Positions 19,874 to 28,959 of a stretch of 64,000 bases of DNA are shown piece after piece (position 1 is the stretch's first letter; the number at the start of each line of letters is the position of its first letter). The notes beneath the pieces were generated by a model. It made no database searches. It saw nothing but the letters and a program-made list of their open reading frames with translations, and was not told where the DNA came from. A program made the translations under genes and the position numbers. Location: positions 240,481-304,480 of the forward strand of contig QCHH01000001.1 of NCBI GenBank assembly GCA_003279585.1, read 5' to 3'. Origin of the DNA: Prochlorococcus sp. AG-402-A08 (lineage in GTDB: Bacteria; Cyanobacteriota; Cyanobacteriia; PCC-6307; Cyanobiaceae).

Positions 19874-20863
19874 GTGAAAGGGACTCTTTTATTTAATGCT
19901 CTTCGTGAGGCAATTGATGAAGAAATGGCTAGAGATCCTTTGGTCTGTGTAATGGGAGAAGATGTTGGTCAATATGGCGGGTCTTATAAAGTCACGAAAG
20001 ATTTATATGAAAAATATGGTGAGTTCAGAGTCTTAGATACACCAATTGCTGAAAATAGTTTTACCGGAATGGCTGTTGGTGCAGCCATGACAGGTTTAAG
20101 ACCAATTGTTGAGGGCATGAATATGGGCTTTTTATTGCTGGCTTTTAATCAAATTTCCAACAATATGGGAATGCTGAGATATACAAGCGGCGGAAATTTT
20201 ACTATTCCAACAGTTGTACGCGGTCCTGGTGGCGTTGGACGTCAATTAGGAGCTGAACATAGTCAAAGACTTGAAGCGTATTTCCACGCAGTCCCTGGTA
20301 TAAAAATTGTTGCTTGCAGTACCCCTACGAATGCTAAAGGTTTAATGAAAGCGGCAATTAGAGACAATAATCCCGTTCTTTTCTTTGAGCATGTTCTTTT
20401 ATATAACCTCACAGAGGAGTTGCCTGAAGGTGATTATGTTTGTGCCTTAGATCAGGCTGATCTCGTTAAGAAAGGAAGTGACATTACGATTTTGACGTAT
20501 TCAAGAATGCGTCACCACTGTTTAAAAGCAGTCGAACTTCTTGAAGAGAAAGGAATTGATGTTGAGTTGATTGATTTAATAAGTCTTAAGCCTTTTGATA
20601 TGGAAACAATTTCTAAATCAATAAAAAAGACACATAGAGTAATTATTGTTGAAGAATGTATGAAAACAGGTGGAATCGCTGCTGAATTGATGTCTTTGAT
20701 AACGGAGAATTGTTTCGATGATTTAGATTCTCCTCCTGTACGTTTAAGTAGTCAGGATATTCCGACTCCATATAATGGAAATTTAGAAAATTTAACTATT
20801 ATTCAACCTCATCAGATTGTTGATGCTGCAGATAAAATTATTAATAATGGCGGAGTAGATTAA
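19874..20863 (+). CDS. pdhB: Pyruvate dehydrogenase E1 beta subunit (GTG start)
   Basis: [46 protein letters not shown]. Confidence 0.96.
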   Translation: MKGTLLFNALREAIDEEMARDPLVCVMGEDVGQYGGSYKVTKDLYEKYGEFRVLDTPIAENSFTGMAVGAAMTGLRPIVEGMNMGFLLLAFNQISNNMGMLRYTSGGNFTIPTVVRGPGGVGRQLGAEHSQRLEAYFHAVPGIKIVACSTPTNAKGLMKAAIRDNNPVLFFEHVLLYNLTEELPEGDYVCALDQADLVKKGSDITILTYSRMRHHCLKAVELLEEKGIDVELIDLISLKPFDMETISKSIKKTHRVIIVEECMKTGGIAAELMSLITENCFDDLDSPPVRLSSQDIPTPYNGNLENLTIIQPHQIVDAADKIINNGGVD

Positions 20864-20865
20864 TA

Positions 20866-22356
20866 ATGGGCCGGAAGAATTATTGGTTTCTTGTCGTCAT
20901 CCTTTTTGCAGTACTAAGTATTTTTATCTGCACTAATATACCTTTTCAATTAGGTTTAGATTTGCGTGGTGGAAGCCAATTAACCTTAGAGGTACAGCCC
21001 ACAGAGGAAATACCAAAAATAACCCCTGAGGAAATAGAAGGCGTCAAGGCTGTTCTTGATAGGAGGGTAAACGGTTTAGGCGTTTCTGACTCTCAACTTC
21101 AAACTGTAGGAACAAATCAATTGTTATTAGAACTTCCTGGGGAACAGGACCCCTCTGGAGCGGCAAAAGTACTAGGAGAAACTGCTTTATTAGAATTTAG
21201 AATTCAGAAAAATGGTACAGAGGTTAAATTAAGAGATTTACAAACTCAACGAAATAGTGTTGAATCTATTATTAAATTGTTAGAAGATAATAATAATTCA
21301 GCTCAATTGATAAAGGAGATAAATATCAACAAAGAAATTAACAAGTTATTCGAAAAATATAATATTCAATCCGACCAGATATTAGATCTTGATCAGTTCA
21401 TTCTTCTAAGAAATAAAATAAATACTGATATAGCAAGTTTGTTTGAACCAACATCATTAACTGGACAATATTTGACAAATGCAGGTAGACGTCAAGATCA
21501 AAATACCAATAATTGGGAAGTCACTTTAAGCTTCAATAATGAGGGAGGAGAATTATTTGCAGATCTCACAAAATCTATCGCTGGCACCTCTCGATTGCTT
21601 GGAATTGTTATCGATGGCATCTCATATAGCGAGGCAAGTGTTGGTAAGCAATTTGAAACTGCCGGTATAACTGGTGGGGCCGCGACAATAAGTGGAAACT
21701 TTACTGCTGATGATGCTAGGAATTTAGAAGTTCAATTAAGGGGAGGTGCTTTACCTCTACCGATTGATATTATTCAAATAAGAACAATAGGGCCATCTCT
21801 AGGGACTCAAAATATACGCTTAAGTCTTTTCGCCGCTCTAACTGGCTTACTTTTTGTAGGTATTTTTATGATCTTGATATATAAACTAGCTGGATTAGTT
21901 GCTGTCCTTGCATTGTCCTTTTATTCGCTATTCACTCTTTCTATTTATGCACTACTACCAGTAACTCTTACTCTTCCAGGTATTGCCGGATTTATCTTAA
22001 GCATAGGCATGGCTGTTGATGCAAATGTTCTTATTTTTGAAAGATTAAAGGAAGAATTACGCAATGGAAATACATTGATTCGTTCAATAGATGCAAGTTT
22101 TAAAAACGCTTTCTCGTCAATAATTGATGGCCATTTAACTACTTTAATAAGCTGCATTACCTTATTTTATTTGGGCACTGGATTTGTAAAAGGCTTTGCA
22201 GCTACATTGGGTATTGGGGTTGTATTGAGCTTATTTACTGCTTTAACATGTACAAAAGCAATATTGAAGTTTCTAATGAGTTATCAAGGCCTTAGAAAAA
22301 CTTCTAACTTTCTTAATCCCAATCAGATTCAATCAGAACCTGCCAAACTTCAATAG
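20866..22356 (+). CDS. secD: Protein translocase subunit SecD
   Basis: LGLDLRGGSQLTLEV, GMAVDANVLIFERLKEELRNG. Confidence 0.97.
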   Translation: MGRKNYWFLVVILFAVLSIFICTNIPFQLGLDLRGGSQLTLEVQPTEEIPKITPEEIEGVKAVLDRRVNGLGVSDSQLQTVGTNQLLLELPGEQDPSGAAKVLGETALLEFRIQKNGTEVKLRDLQTQRNSVESIIKLLEDNNNSAQLIKEININKEINKLFEKYNIQSDQILDLDQFILLRNKINTDIASLFEPTSLTGQYLTNAGRRQDQNTNNWEVTLSFNNEGGELFADLTKSIAGTSRLLGIVIDGISYSEASVGKQFETAGITGGAATISGNFTADDARNLEVQLRGGALPLPIDIIQIRTIGPSLGTQNIRLSLFAALTGLLFVGIFMILIYKLAGLVAVLALSFYSLFTLSIYALLPVTLTLPGIAGFILSIGMAVDANVLIFERLKEELRNGNTLIRSIDASFKNAFSSIIDGHLTTLISCITLFYLGTGFVKGFAATLGIGVVLSLFTALTCTKAILKFLMSYQGLRKTSNFLNPNQIQSEPAKLQ

Positions 22357-22380
22357 TAACTAATTCAAATCAATTAAATT

Positions 22381-23346
22381 ATGAAAGCTAATTTTAATGT
22401 TCAACTCTATAAAAATAGAAAATTTGTTTGGCTCGTTTCATTTTCTTTATGTTTAATATCAATAATTGGAATGCTGATTTCCTTTAAAAGCACTTCTATC
22501 AAGGCCCCTCTAAACCTTGGTTTGGATTATACTGGAGGAACTCAAATAACCTTAGAGAGGAGTTGTATTGATGATTGTATTAGCTTAGATACTAGTGAGA
22601 TATCTAATAATTTAATAGCTTTAAAAAATCAGGATAAAAATTTTAAATCAGATAATTCTCCTAATTTAAGTAGATCACAAATACAATTACTTGATAATTC
22701 AAAATTAATATCAATTAGGCTTCCTTTTTTATCTGCTGCTCAATCTGATTCTGTGGTATCAGAGGTTAATAAATCTTTTGGCCCATTTAATAATAAAAAT
22801 ACATCGGTTGAAATTATTGGTCCAAGTCTTGGGAAGCAGTTACTTAAAAGTAGTCTAATTTCTTTATTTTTTGCTTTCCTGGGAATAGCTTTGTATATTA
22901 ATTTTAGATATGATCGAAGATACTCATTCTTAGCTCTATTTGCTCTTTTGCATGACATACTTATTGTTTGTGGTGTATTTGCATGGATGGGATATTTTTT
23001 TAATGTAGAGGTAGATTCATTATTCGCCGTTTCCCTTTTGACTATTGCGGGATACTCGGTAAACAATACTGTTGTTGTTTTTGATAGGATCAGAGAGAAA
23101 GCTTTATTAGATAATCAATTAAGTTTTAAATATCAGATTGATAAAGCTGTTGGTGCAACTTTAACAAGGACGCTATATACAAGTTTTACTACGCTACTCC
23201 CATTAATATGTATATTGATTTGGGGTGGATCAACTCTTTATTGGTTTGCCTTTGCTTTGGTTATCGGTGTTATAGCAGGTTCATGGTCAAGTATAGCTTT
23301 AGCCCCTTCATTGCTATCAATTACAAATCAAAAAAAGTTTGATTGA
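22381..23346 (+). CDS. secF: Protein translocase subunit SecF
   Basis: LGLDYTGGTQITLE, YSVNNTVVVFDRIREK. Confidence 0.96.
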   Translation: MKANFNVQLYKNRKFVWLVSFSLCLISIIGMLISFKSTSIKAPLNLGLDYTGGTQITLERSCIDDCISLDTSEISNNLIALKNQDKNFKSDNSPNLSRSQIQLLDNSKLISIRLPFLSAAQSDSVVSEVNKSFGPFNNKNTSVEIIGPSLGKQLLKSSLISLFFAFLGIALYINFRYDRRYSFLALFALLHDILIVCGVFAWMGYFFNVEVDSLFAVSLLTIAGYSVNNTVVVFDRIREKALLDNQLSFKYQIDKAVGATLTRTLYTSFTTLLPLICILIWGGSTLYWFAFALVIGVIAGSWSSIALAPSLLSITNQKKFD

Positions 23347-23352
23347 ATTATC

Positions 23353-23574
23353 ATGGGCTTCATTTCAATAAGTAGATTATTTGTTTATATTAAATACAAT
23401 TGGCTACCGATCCTTTTAATTACACTTTCTATATATGATTTAAGAATTGATATAAGAATACTAATTGATTTCTTCACTTTTTCGACTCTTTTCTATACTA
23501 TTTCAGAACACCCTTTAGCTATTACGATTCTAATTACAATCCCCTCTATTTTTAAAACAATTAATAAGACTTGA
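23353..23574 (+). CDS. Hypothetical small hydrophobic protein
   Basis: 73-aa ORF 7 nt after secF; hydrophobic. Confidence 0.45.
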   Translation: MGFISISRLFVYIKYNWLPILLITLSIYDLRIDIRILIDFFTFSTLFYTISEHPLAITILITIPSIFKTINKT

Positions 23575-23651
23575 ATAGTTTAACTTAGTTATATGGTTGT
23601 AAATCTGTGGCTATATTTTATTATCTTTTCTCCGTATAGAAATCGATTTTT

Positions 23652-23849
23652 TTATTTCTTTGCTTTTCTAGATGACTTTGGTTCAATTACTACCAATAGC
23701 TCCTCCATTTGAGTCATTAATTTTTTTACTTCTGTTGGCTCTGGTAGTGATAGCTCTTCTGTTACTCCTAAATGCATTTTTCTTAGCTCAGATCGTAAAA
23801 TCTTTAGAGATGCTTTTACTTCTTCTTTCTTTTCCTTTGCGGTAGCCAT
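23652..23849 (-). CDS. Hypothetical small charged protein
   Basis: 65 aa MATAKEKKEEVKASLKILRSELRKMHLGVTEE...; coherent helical/charged composition. Confidence 0.6.
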   Translation of the reverse strand: MATAKEKKEEVKASLKILRSELRKMHLGVTEELSLPEPTEVKKLMTQMEELLVVIEPKSSRKAKK

Positions 23850-23990
23850 TTTTTATCAGTCTTAATATATCTACTATTATACATGATGTTATTAATTCAC
23901 ACTCTCTTAGATTCCCAAATCAAATTACCAGGGATATAATTTAATTTAAGTGTAGTTCATAAAATTGAACTTGTGAATTTCTAATCATAT

Positions 23991-25646
23991 TTGACAATGC
24001 AAATTCCTCCATCTAATATTTTTAACTATAAGAAGACTAAAGAAGAATTTATATCTTTTTTCTTAAAGAACAAAATAATTATTATACCTTGCATTTTTGT
24101 TCTTCTATTTGTATCACTTTATTTTTTTATAGATTTTTCTAATCAAAGTCTCGTGGCTCATGATGAGGGGCTTTACGCTAGAAGAGCAAGGTTGATTGAG
24201 AACACAAATAATTGGTTCTCCCCCCCATTCCCTTATCCTCATCATAAGACATTAGGTAGTTATTGGCTTATAGCGTTATCTATAAGGTTATTTGGTAATA
24301 GTGAACTAACACTAAGACTTCCAAGTATTTTATCTTCTTTCTTTTGCTTGATTAGCTCGTACTTAATTGCATTAAAAATTACTAATAAAAAATCTGCATT
24401 GATTTCTTTATTCTCACTTTCATCAATGCCTCTTTGGATTCAATATTCCAGATATGCTAGTCCAGACCTTCCATTCGTGCTTTGTATTCTTTTAGTTATT
24501 TTATTTTTCCTTAAATCTCTAAATTCCTCAGAATATATTAATCAGTATATATATATTATGTTATCTGGTGTTTTTATTTCTATATCTTTTTTTATTAGAA
24601 GTTATATGGTCTTTGTTCCTCTTATAGGACTAGCACCTTTTATTTTTTATCATTTATTTCGAAGAGAAAATATTTTTACAATCTTCTTTTGTACTGGAAT
24701 ACTTATAGGCTTTATACCAACGTGTCTCAATCTTTATTTTTCATTTAAAAAGTTTGGAATGATTGGAATTACAGCCCTTTTTGATTTTGCAAGAAAACAA
24801 GCAGTTGGAGATGTTTATTTTAGTAATTTAATACTTGTACCTATTAATTTTATATATTTAACTTTTCCGATTGGAATATTATTAATTATTCTTTTAGTTT
24901 TTACGAGATCAAATAGTAAGATAAAGTATCCATTATTGACTTATTGTTTTCCTCTTTTATCTTTAATCATATTATTATGCATGTCTACTTCATATCCACA
25001 TTATTATATTTTTCTTTTACCTTTTTTATCTATGATATTTGCTAACTACATAACATCCTATTCATTTAGATACTCCTTTTCAAGAACTACTATTAGGTAT
25101 TTGTTATTTATAATAATTTTATTTGTATCATCTATTCTCTTATTTTCTATTATTAATTATAAAGACTTGGTTCTTAAGTATACTTATGGAAATGTCTTGA
25201 TATTTTATAGTCTTACTTCAGTTCTACTATTATCGTATTTTACATCAATTAGATTTCTATTGGATTTAAAATTTCTTAGTTATAATCTAATTAATTTCTT
25301 TTATAGTATAATTATTCCTCAATATATCACTTTATCATTATTATTTAATTTTGGTTTATTAGGTAATCCAAACTATAAAACCAAGCTATTCTTGAGAGAC
25401 GATCTTGTATCGTCTATTGTAAATTCTAATACTATTTATTTATATAGTGTTGACAGTAAGACTCAGACTTTATTGTCTTATTATTTGCCTTCCTTTAGGG
25501 TTGTTGATGATCTTAAAGGAATTGTTAAATATAAGTATTTAATTACCTCTAGTAGTAGTTTCTTGGAAAACTTGGAGGTAAAAAAGTTTTTTGCCACTGT
25601 TAAAAAATTTGACAATCACTATTTATTAAAGAATATTAGTAAGTAA
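23991..25646 (+). CDS. ArnT/PMT-like (GT39/GT83-type) membrane glycosyltransferase
   Basis: 551 aa polytopic; HDEGLYARRARLIENTNNWFSPPFPYPHHKTLGSYWLIALSIRLFGNSELTLRLPSILSS matches the PMT_2 loop signature. Confidence 0.82.
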   Translation: MTMQIPPSNIFNYKKTKEEFISFFLKNKIIIIPCIFVLLFVSLYFFIDFSNQSLVAHDEGLYARRARLIENTNNWFSPPFPYPHHKTLGSYWLIALSIRLFGNSELTLRLPSILSSFFCLISSYLIALKITNKKSALISLFSLSSMPLWIQYSRYASPDLPFVLCILLVILFFLKSLNSSEYINQYIYIMLSGVFISISFFIRSYMVFVPLIGLAPFIFYHLFRRENIFTIFFCTGILIGFIPTCLNLYFSFKKFGMIGITALFDFARKQAVGDVYFSNLILVPINFIYLTFPIGILLIILLVFTRSNSKIKYPLLTYCFPLLSLIILLCMSTSYPHYYIFLLPFLSMIFANYITSYSFRYSFSRTTIRYLLFIIILFVSSILLFSIINYKDLVLKYTYGNVLIFYSLTSVLLLSYFTSIRFLLDLKFLSYNLINFFYSIIIPQYITLSLLFNFGLLGNPNYKTKLFLRDDLVSSIVNSNTIYLYSVDSKTQTLLSYYLPSFRVVDDLKGIVKYKYLITSSSSFLENLEVKKFFATVKKFDNHYLLKNISK

Positions 25647-25647
25647 T

Positions 25648-25683
25648 ATTATTATAATATTTTTTTAATAATATTATAATAAT
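25648..25683. repeat. Perfect 14-bp AT-only inverted repeat with 8-nt loop (possible terminator/stem-loop)
   Basis: ATTATTATAATATT-TTTTTAAT-AATATTATAATAAT right after the glycosyltransferase stop. Confidence 0.7.
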
Positions 25684-25825
25684 GAATAAAATACTTAAAA
25701 ACGCCTACTCAAGATTTTGGGTTCCTGTTATGGGAAGATTTATTTCTAAAATTATTCCAATTATTGAAGGAAAGGCTCCTGATAAACCTCCAACATATGA
25801 TATCAATGGTGATAAATCTAAATGA
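25682..25825 (+). CDS. Possible 47-aa small protein
   Basis: MNKILKNAYSRFWVPVMGRFISKIIPIIEGKAPDKPPTYDINGDKSK; below the ORF-track cutoff. Confidence 0.45.
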   Translation: MNKILKNAYSRFWVPVMGRFISKIIPIIEGKAPDKPPTYDINGDKSK

Positions 25826-25836
25826 ATATAAGATAT

Positions 25837-26181
25837 TTATTCCGGTAAGGAGCCCCCATGGCAATATCCAACAGCTAGAGAATTTATGTCCAATTCATTT
25901 TGAGTTCTATTTATATTATTTGATTTAAGATACTTTGTAGTTTTATCTATGCATGATGCACTTGACGATGTATACTTTACTATTGGGTATATGTATAATA
26001 TTCCTGCAATTAAGACTGCTGAATAAGCTAGATATTTTTTATTTTCATTAATAATGTTCGCTGCCTGTTTTTTCTTCTTAAGATATTTAGACAGCCATGA
26101 ATCAGGTAGTCCGATTTGAACAAATAACAGTTCAACCCACCATGGAAGTTTTGATTGATTTTTATCTGAATTACTTTTCAT
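25837..26181 (-). CDS. Hypothetical single-TM protein
   Basis: 114 aa; KKKKQAANI ... YLAYSAVLIAGILYIYPIVKY TM segment. Confidence 0.6.
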   Translation of the reverse strand: MKSNSDKNQSKLPWWVELLFVQIGLPDSWLSKYLKKKKQAANIINENKKYLAYSAVLIAGILYIYPIVKYTSSSASCIDKTTKYLKSNNINRTQNELDINSLAVGYCHGGSLPE

Positions 26182-26396
26182 AGTGATAGTTAGATTTGTT
26201 AGCCCTTTAATAACAAATGTTTTGGGCTATTATCACATCTTTATTGTACCAATTAAAATATATCCCATTTTTACAAAAATGGAACACTTAACTAATCCTT
26301 TTATGAGTATTTACTCTTATTTTTCTAGTTTTGAAATTCCTTTGCTCATTCGATTGATTTTTTAATTAAAAATAGTGTATTATTTTTTAGGATGAA

Positions 26397-26675
26397 TTGT
26401 ATTCAATGGCAAAAAGAAGACGAAAACTTAGTCCTGAATTAGAGAAAAATATTTCATTAGCTAAGAAGCAAATTGAATTAATTACAGCTATTATTCATGA
26501 TATAGATGAGGATGATATTCAGGAAGAATATAAATCAGCATTCTTACCTGTAATGAGTGCCTATATGTCACTTGACCAAATGTATAAGGAAGTCGGTTTC
26601 AATGATGAAACTAATAATCTTCATCAATTATATTTGACTAATTTAGACAAATTTAAAAACGAATATGAGCTTTAG
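26397..26675 (+). CDS. Hypothetical small charged protein (start may be the internal Met of MAKRRRKLSPEL)
   Basis: 92 aa, acidic/helical, biased codon composition consistent with coding. Confidence 0.6.
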   Translation: MYSMAKRRRKLSPELEKNISLAKKQIELITAIIHDIDEDDIQEEYKSAFLPVMSAYMSLDQMYKEVGFNDETNNLHQLYLTNLDKFKNEYEL

Positions 26676-26900
26676 AGCTTTTAGCTATTAACTCCTTTTA
26701 TTTCTCTTTGTACTTTCAATTGTGTAGAGTATTTCATTTTAATTTTTTAATCTAATATAATTTAAATGTTACTGTACGAAGATTTATTTTTTGGTATTTA
26801 TATTTATTATTCTTTTTACTTTATCTAAATCCGATTTCTTTATTAATTAATAGTACTTATTTGACTGTAGCAATTAGGTTGGTCAAAATTACTAAATTTT

Positions 26901-27059
26901 ATGGCTGACAACCTATACGAAATTGATTTAGCAATGAATATGATCAAAGAAGAAATCATAAGAGAACTTTCTGAATCTGTATCTAATCAAAATAAAAACC
27001 CCTACTATAGGCAATCCTCAACTAAGAACCTTTCTTTTTCCGATAAGACTTTGGATTAG
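26901..27059 (+). CDS. Possible 52-aa small protein
   Basis: MADNLYEIDLAMNMIKEEIIRELSESVSNQNKNPYYRQSSTKNLSFSDKTLD; overlaps the convergent gene by 38 bp. Confidence 0.45.
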   Translation: MADNLYEIDLAMNMIKEEIIRELSESVSNQNKNPYYRQSSTKNLSFSDKTLD

Positions 27060-27324
27060 TTTTTTCAATTATTTCTATAATTTCGCTTTCATCTAGTCTC
27101 GTAACTAAAAAGACCTCTTGTACAAGTTTCCCTTTCCTTGCTAGGAGCTTAAAACCATCATTGGTTTTAACAGTAACTTTTAGACAAAGAATCTCACCTC
27201 TACCATTAGTCTTTGACATGGATGCAGGAGTAACTGTTTTAATTTCCTCGTTTTCTGCAATCTTTTTCAACCATTTGATTAGGCCTTCGATGTGTGTGCT
27301 GTGGTTTTGAACAAGTCTTCCCAT
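27022..27324 (-). CDS. DUF2103-like protein
   Basis: 100 aa MGRLVQNHSTHIEGLIKWLKKIAENEEIKTVTPASMSKTNGRGEILCLKVTV. Confidence 0.72.
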   Translation of the reverse strand: MGRLVQNHSTHIEGLIKWLKKIAENEEIKTVTPASMSKTNGRGEILCLKVTVKTNDGFKLLARKGKLVQEVFLVTRLDESEIIEIIEKTNPKSYRKKKGS

Positions 27325-27428
27325 TTTTCTGATCCTTTTTGTTTAATTACCTATTTGCTTTTAATTTCTTCAGATGTACACAAATTAAACCTTTTTCATA
27401 AGTTATAATTTAGAAAATAATTTTAGTC

Positions 27429-27530
27429 ATGATCTTCACTTTAGGTTGGGCTTCCTTAGCTGCTATTTTCACTTTTTCAATTGCAATGGTCGTTTGGGGT
27501 AGAAATGGTGATGGTTCTATCGATATTTAG
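27429..27530 (+). CDS. petN: Cytochrome b6f complex subunit PetN (subunit VIII)
   Basis: [33 protein letters not shown], the canonical PetN pattern (LGWxSL...[11 protein letters not shown]). Confidence 0.92.
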   Translation: MIFTLGWASLAAIFTFSIAMVVWGRNGDGSIDI

Positions 27531-27538
27531 TTCTACTT

Positions 27539-27664
27539 ATGCCTATAGAATTTAGTCTCTATAGTTTTTTATCCTTTTTCTCTATTGCGCTACTCTTATT
27601 TATCACAATTGGTGTGATATACATTAGCTATATTGATTGGAAAGATAAGAGAAGGAAAAAGTAA
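27539..27664 (+). CDS. Possible 41-aa single-TM protein with basic C-terminus
   Basis: MPIEFSLYSFLSFFSIALLLFITIGVIYISYIDWKDKRRKK; starts 8 nt after the petN stop. Confidence 0.55.
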   Translation: MPIEFSLYSFLSFFSIALLLFITIGVIYISYIDWKDKRRKK

Positions 27665-27677
27665 AGTCTAATATTAA

Positions 27678-28283
27678 TTAGGATTTTACGTTTAAGGCAA
27701 TAATTTCTAATGCTTGTTTCATCTTCTCAATATTTGTTTTATACATACTTATATCTTTCTCAACCCTTGAATATTGGTAGCCAAGTAATTCGCTAATGTT
27801 ATTTATTTCTTTATTAATATCTTCTTCTTTAGAATCATTGAGTGATTGCATCATTTCACTAACTATCTTATATATACCAATGGCATTGATACGACTATAA
27901 TATTTATTGCCTTTGTTTTCATTAATTAGTTCTGATAGAAATGTGTTTAGATCTTTTTGTCTATATGATTTTGCCTTTTTGACTAATTGTTCTGATGAAC
28001 TAGTTATCTCGGATGGGTTAAAGCCATTGCAATTACATAATGCGTCGAATAGCTTTGTAATGTGTTCGCTAGGTGTATACCCATTCGTGAATTTACTAAA
28101 TATTTCTAATAATCCAGTAGCAAATATTGATTCATTCTTAAAGTCTTTCTGATGACTCAGTAGATGAAGTTCTACTAACAGTTCATCAGCAAGTTTTCTG
28201 TAAATTGGCGGAATGACATAAGGAAATTCCTTATGGAAATCAGATTTGCTGTCCGAAATTGTTGCTCTAACGCTCAATGCCAA
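27678..28283 (-). CDS. thf1: Thylakoid formation protein Thf1/Psb29
   Basis: [60 protein letters not shown]. Confidence 0.9.
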   Translation of the reverse strand: MALSVRATISDSKSDFHKEFPYVIPPIYRKLADELLVELHLLSHQKDFKNESIFATGLLEIFSKFTNGYTPSEHITKLFDALCNCNGFNPSEITSSSEQLVKKAKSYRQKDLNTFLSELINENKGNKYYSRINAIGIYKIVSEMMQSLNDSKEEDINKEINNISELLGYQYSRVEKDISMYKTNIEKMKQALEIIALNVKS

Positions 28284-28335
28284 ACCTAGTTAATTCTTAA
28301 GAGACCTTAGCTTACCCCGTGACTTAGCTAGGATT

Positions 28336-28953
28336 ATGAAAACCGACCATTATTATCGTTCAATGATTCCAATAGTTATTGAAGAGTCTGGAAGAGGAGA
28401 AAGAGCCTTCGATATTTATTCAAGGCTTTTAAGAGAAAGAATAGTTTTTTTGGGTGAACCAGTTACAAGTGATTCTGCTAACAGGATTGTTGCTCAACTT
28501 CTTTTCCTAGAAGCTGACGATCCAGATAAAGATATTTTTCTATATATCAATTCTCCTGGTGGATCTGTTTATGACGGCCTTGGTATTTTCGACACAATGC
28601 AGCATGTAAAGCCAGATATTCATACCGTTTGTGTTGGCCTTGCTGCAAGTATGGGTGCCTTTCTACTTTGTGCAGGCGCTAAAGGGAAGAGAAGCAGCTT
28701 GCTTCATTCAAGAATTATGATTCACCAGCCCCTGGGAGGAGCAAGAGGACAAGCCAGTGATATAAGGATCCAAGCTGATGAAATATTGTTTATAAAAGAT
28801 AAATTAAACAGAGAATTATCTGAAAGAACTGGTCAACCAATTGAAAGGATTAGAGAGGATACAGATAGAGATTTTTATATGTCTCCTACTGAAGCTATCG
28901 AATATGGAATTATTGATAATGTGTTTAATAAAAGGCCAATAAATTCAATATAA
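28336..28953 (+). CDS. clpP: ATP-dependent Clp protease proteolytic subunit
   Basis: Catalytic [37 protein letters not shown]. Confidence 0.97.
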   Translation: MKTDHYYRSMIPIVIEESGRGERAFDIYSRLLRERIVFLGEPVTSDSANRIVAQLLFLEADDPDKDIFLYINSPGGSVYDGLGIFDTMQHVKPDIHTVCVGLAASMGAFLLCAGAKGKRSSLLHSRIMIHQPLGGARGQASDIRIQADEILFIKDKLNRELSERTGQPIERIREDTDRDFYMSPTEAIEYGIIDNVFNKRPINSI

Positions 28954-28959
28954 TTGTTA

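Noticed and set aside
26183-26365. 60-aa plus-strand ORF containing a CCATTTTT/AAAAATGG palindrome
   Set aside because: Very hydrophobic, short, head-to-head with 25837-26181; more likely the intergenic/promoter region of its neighbours.
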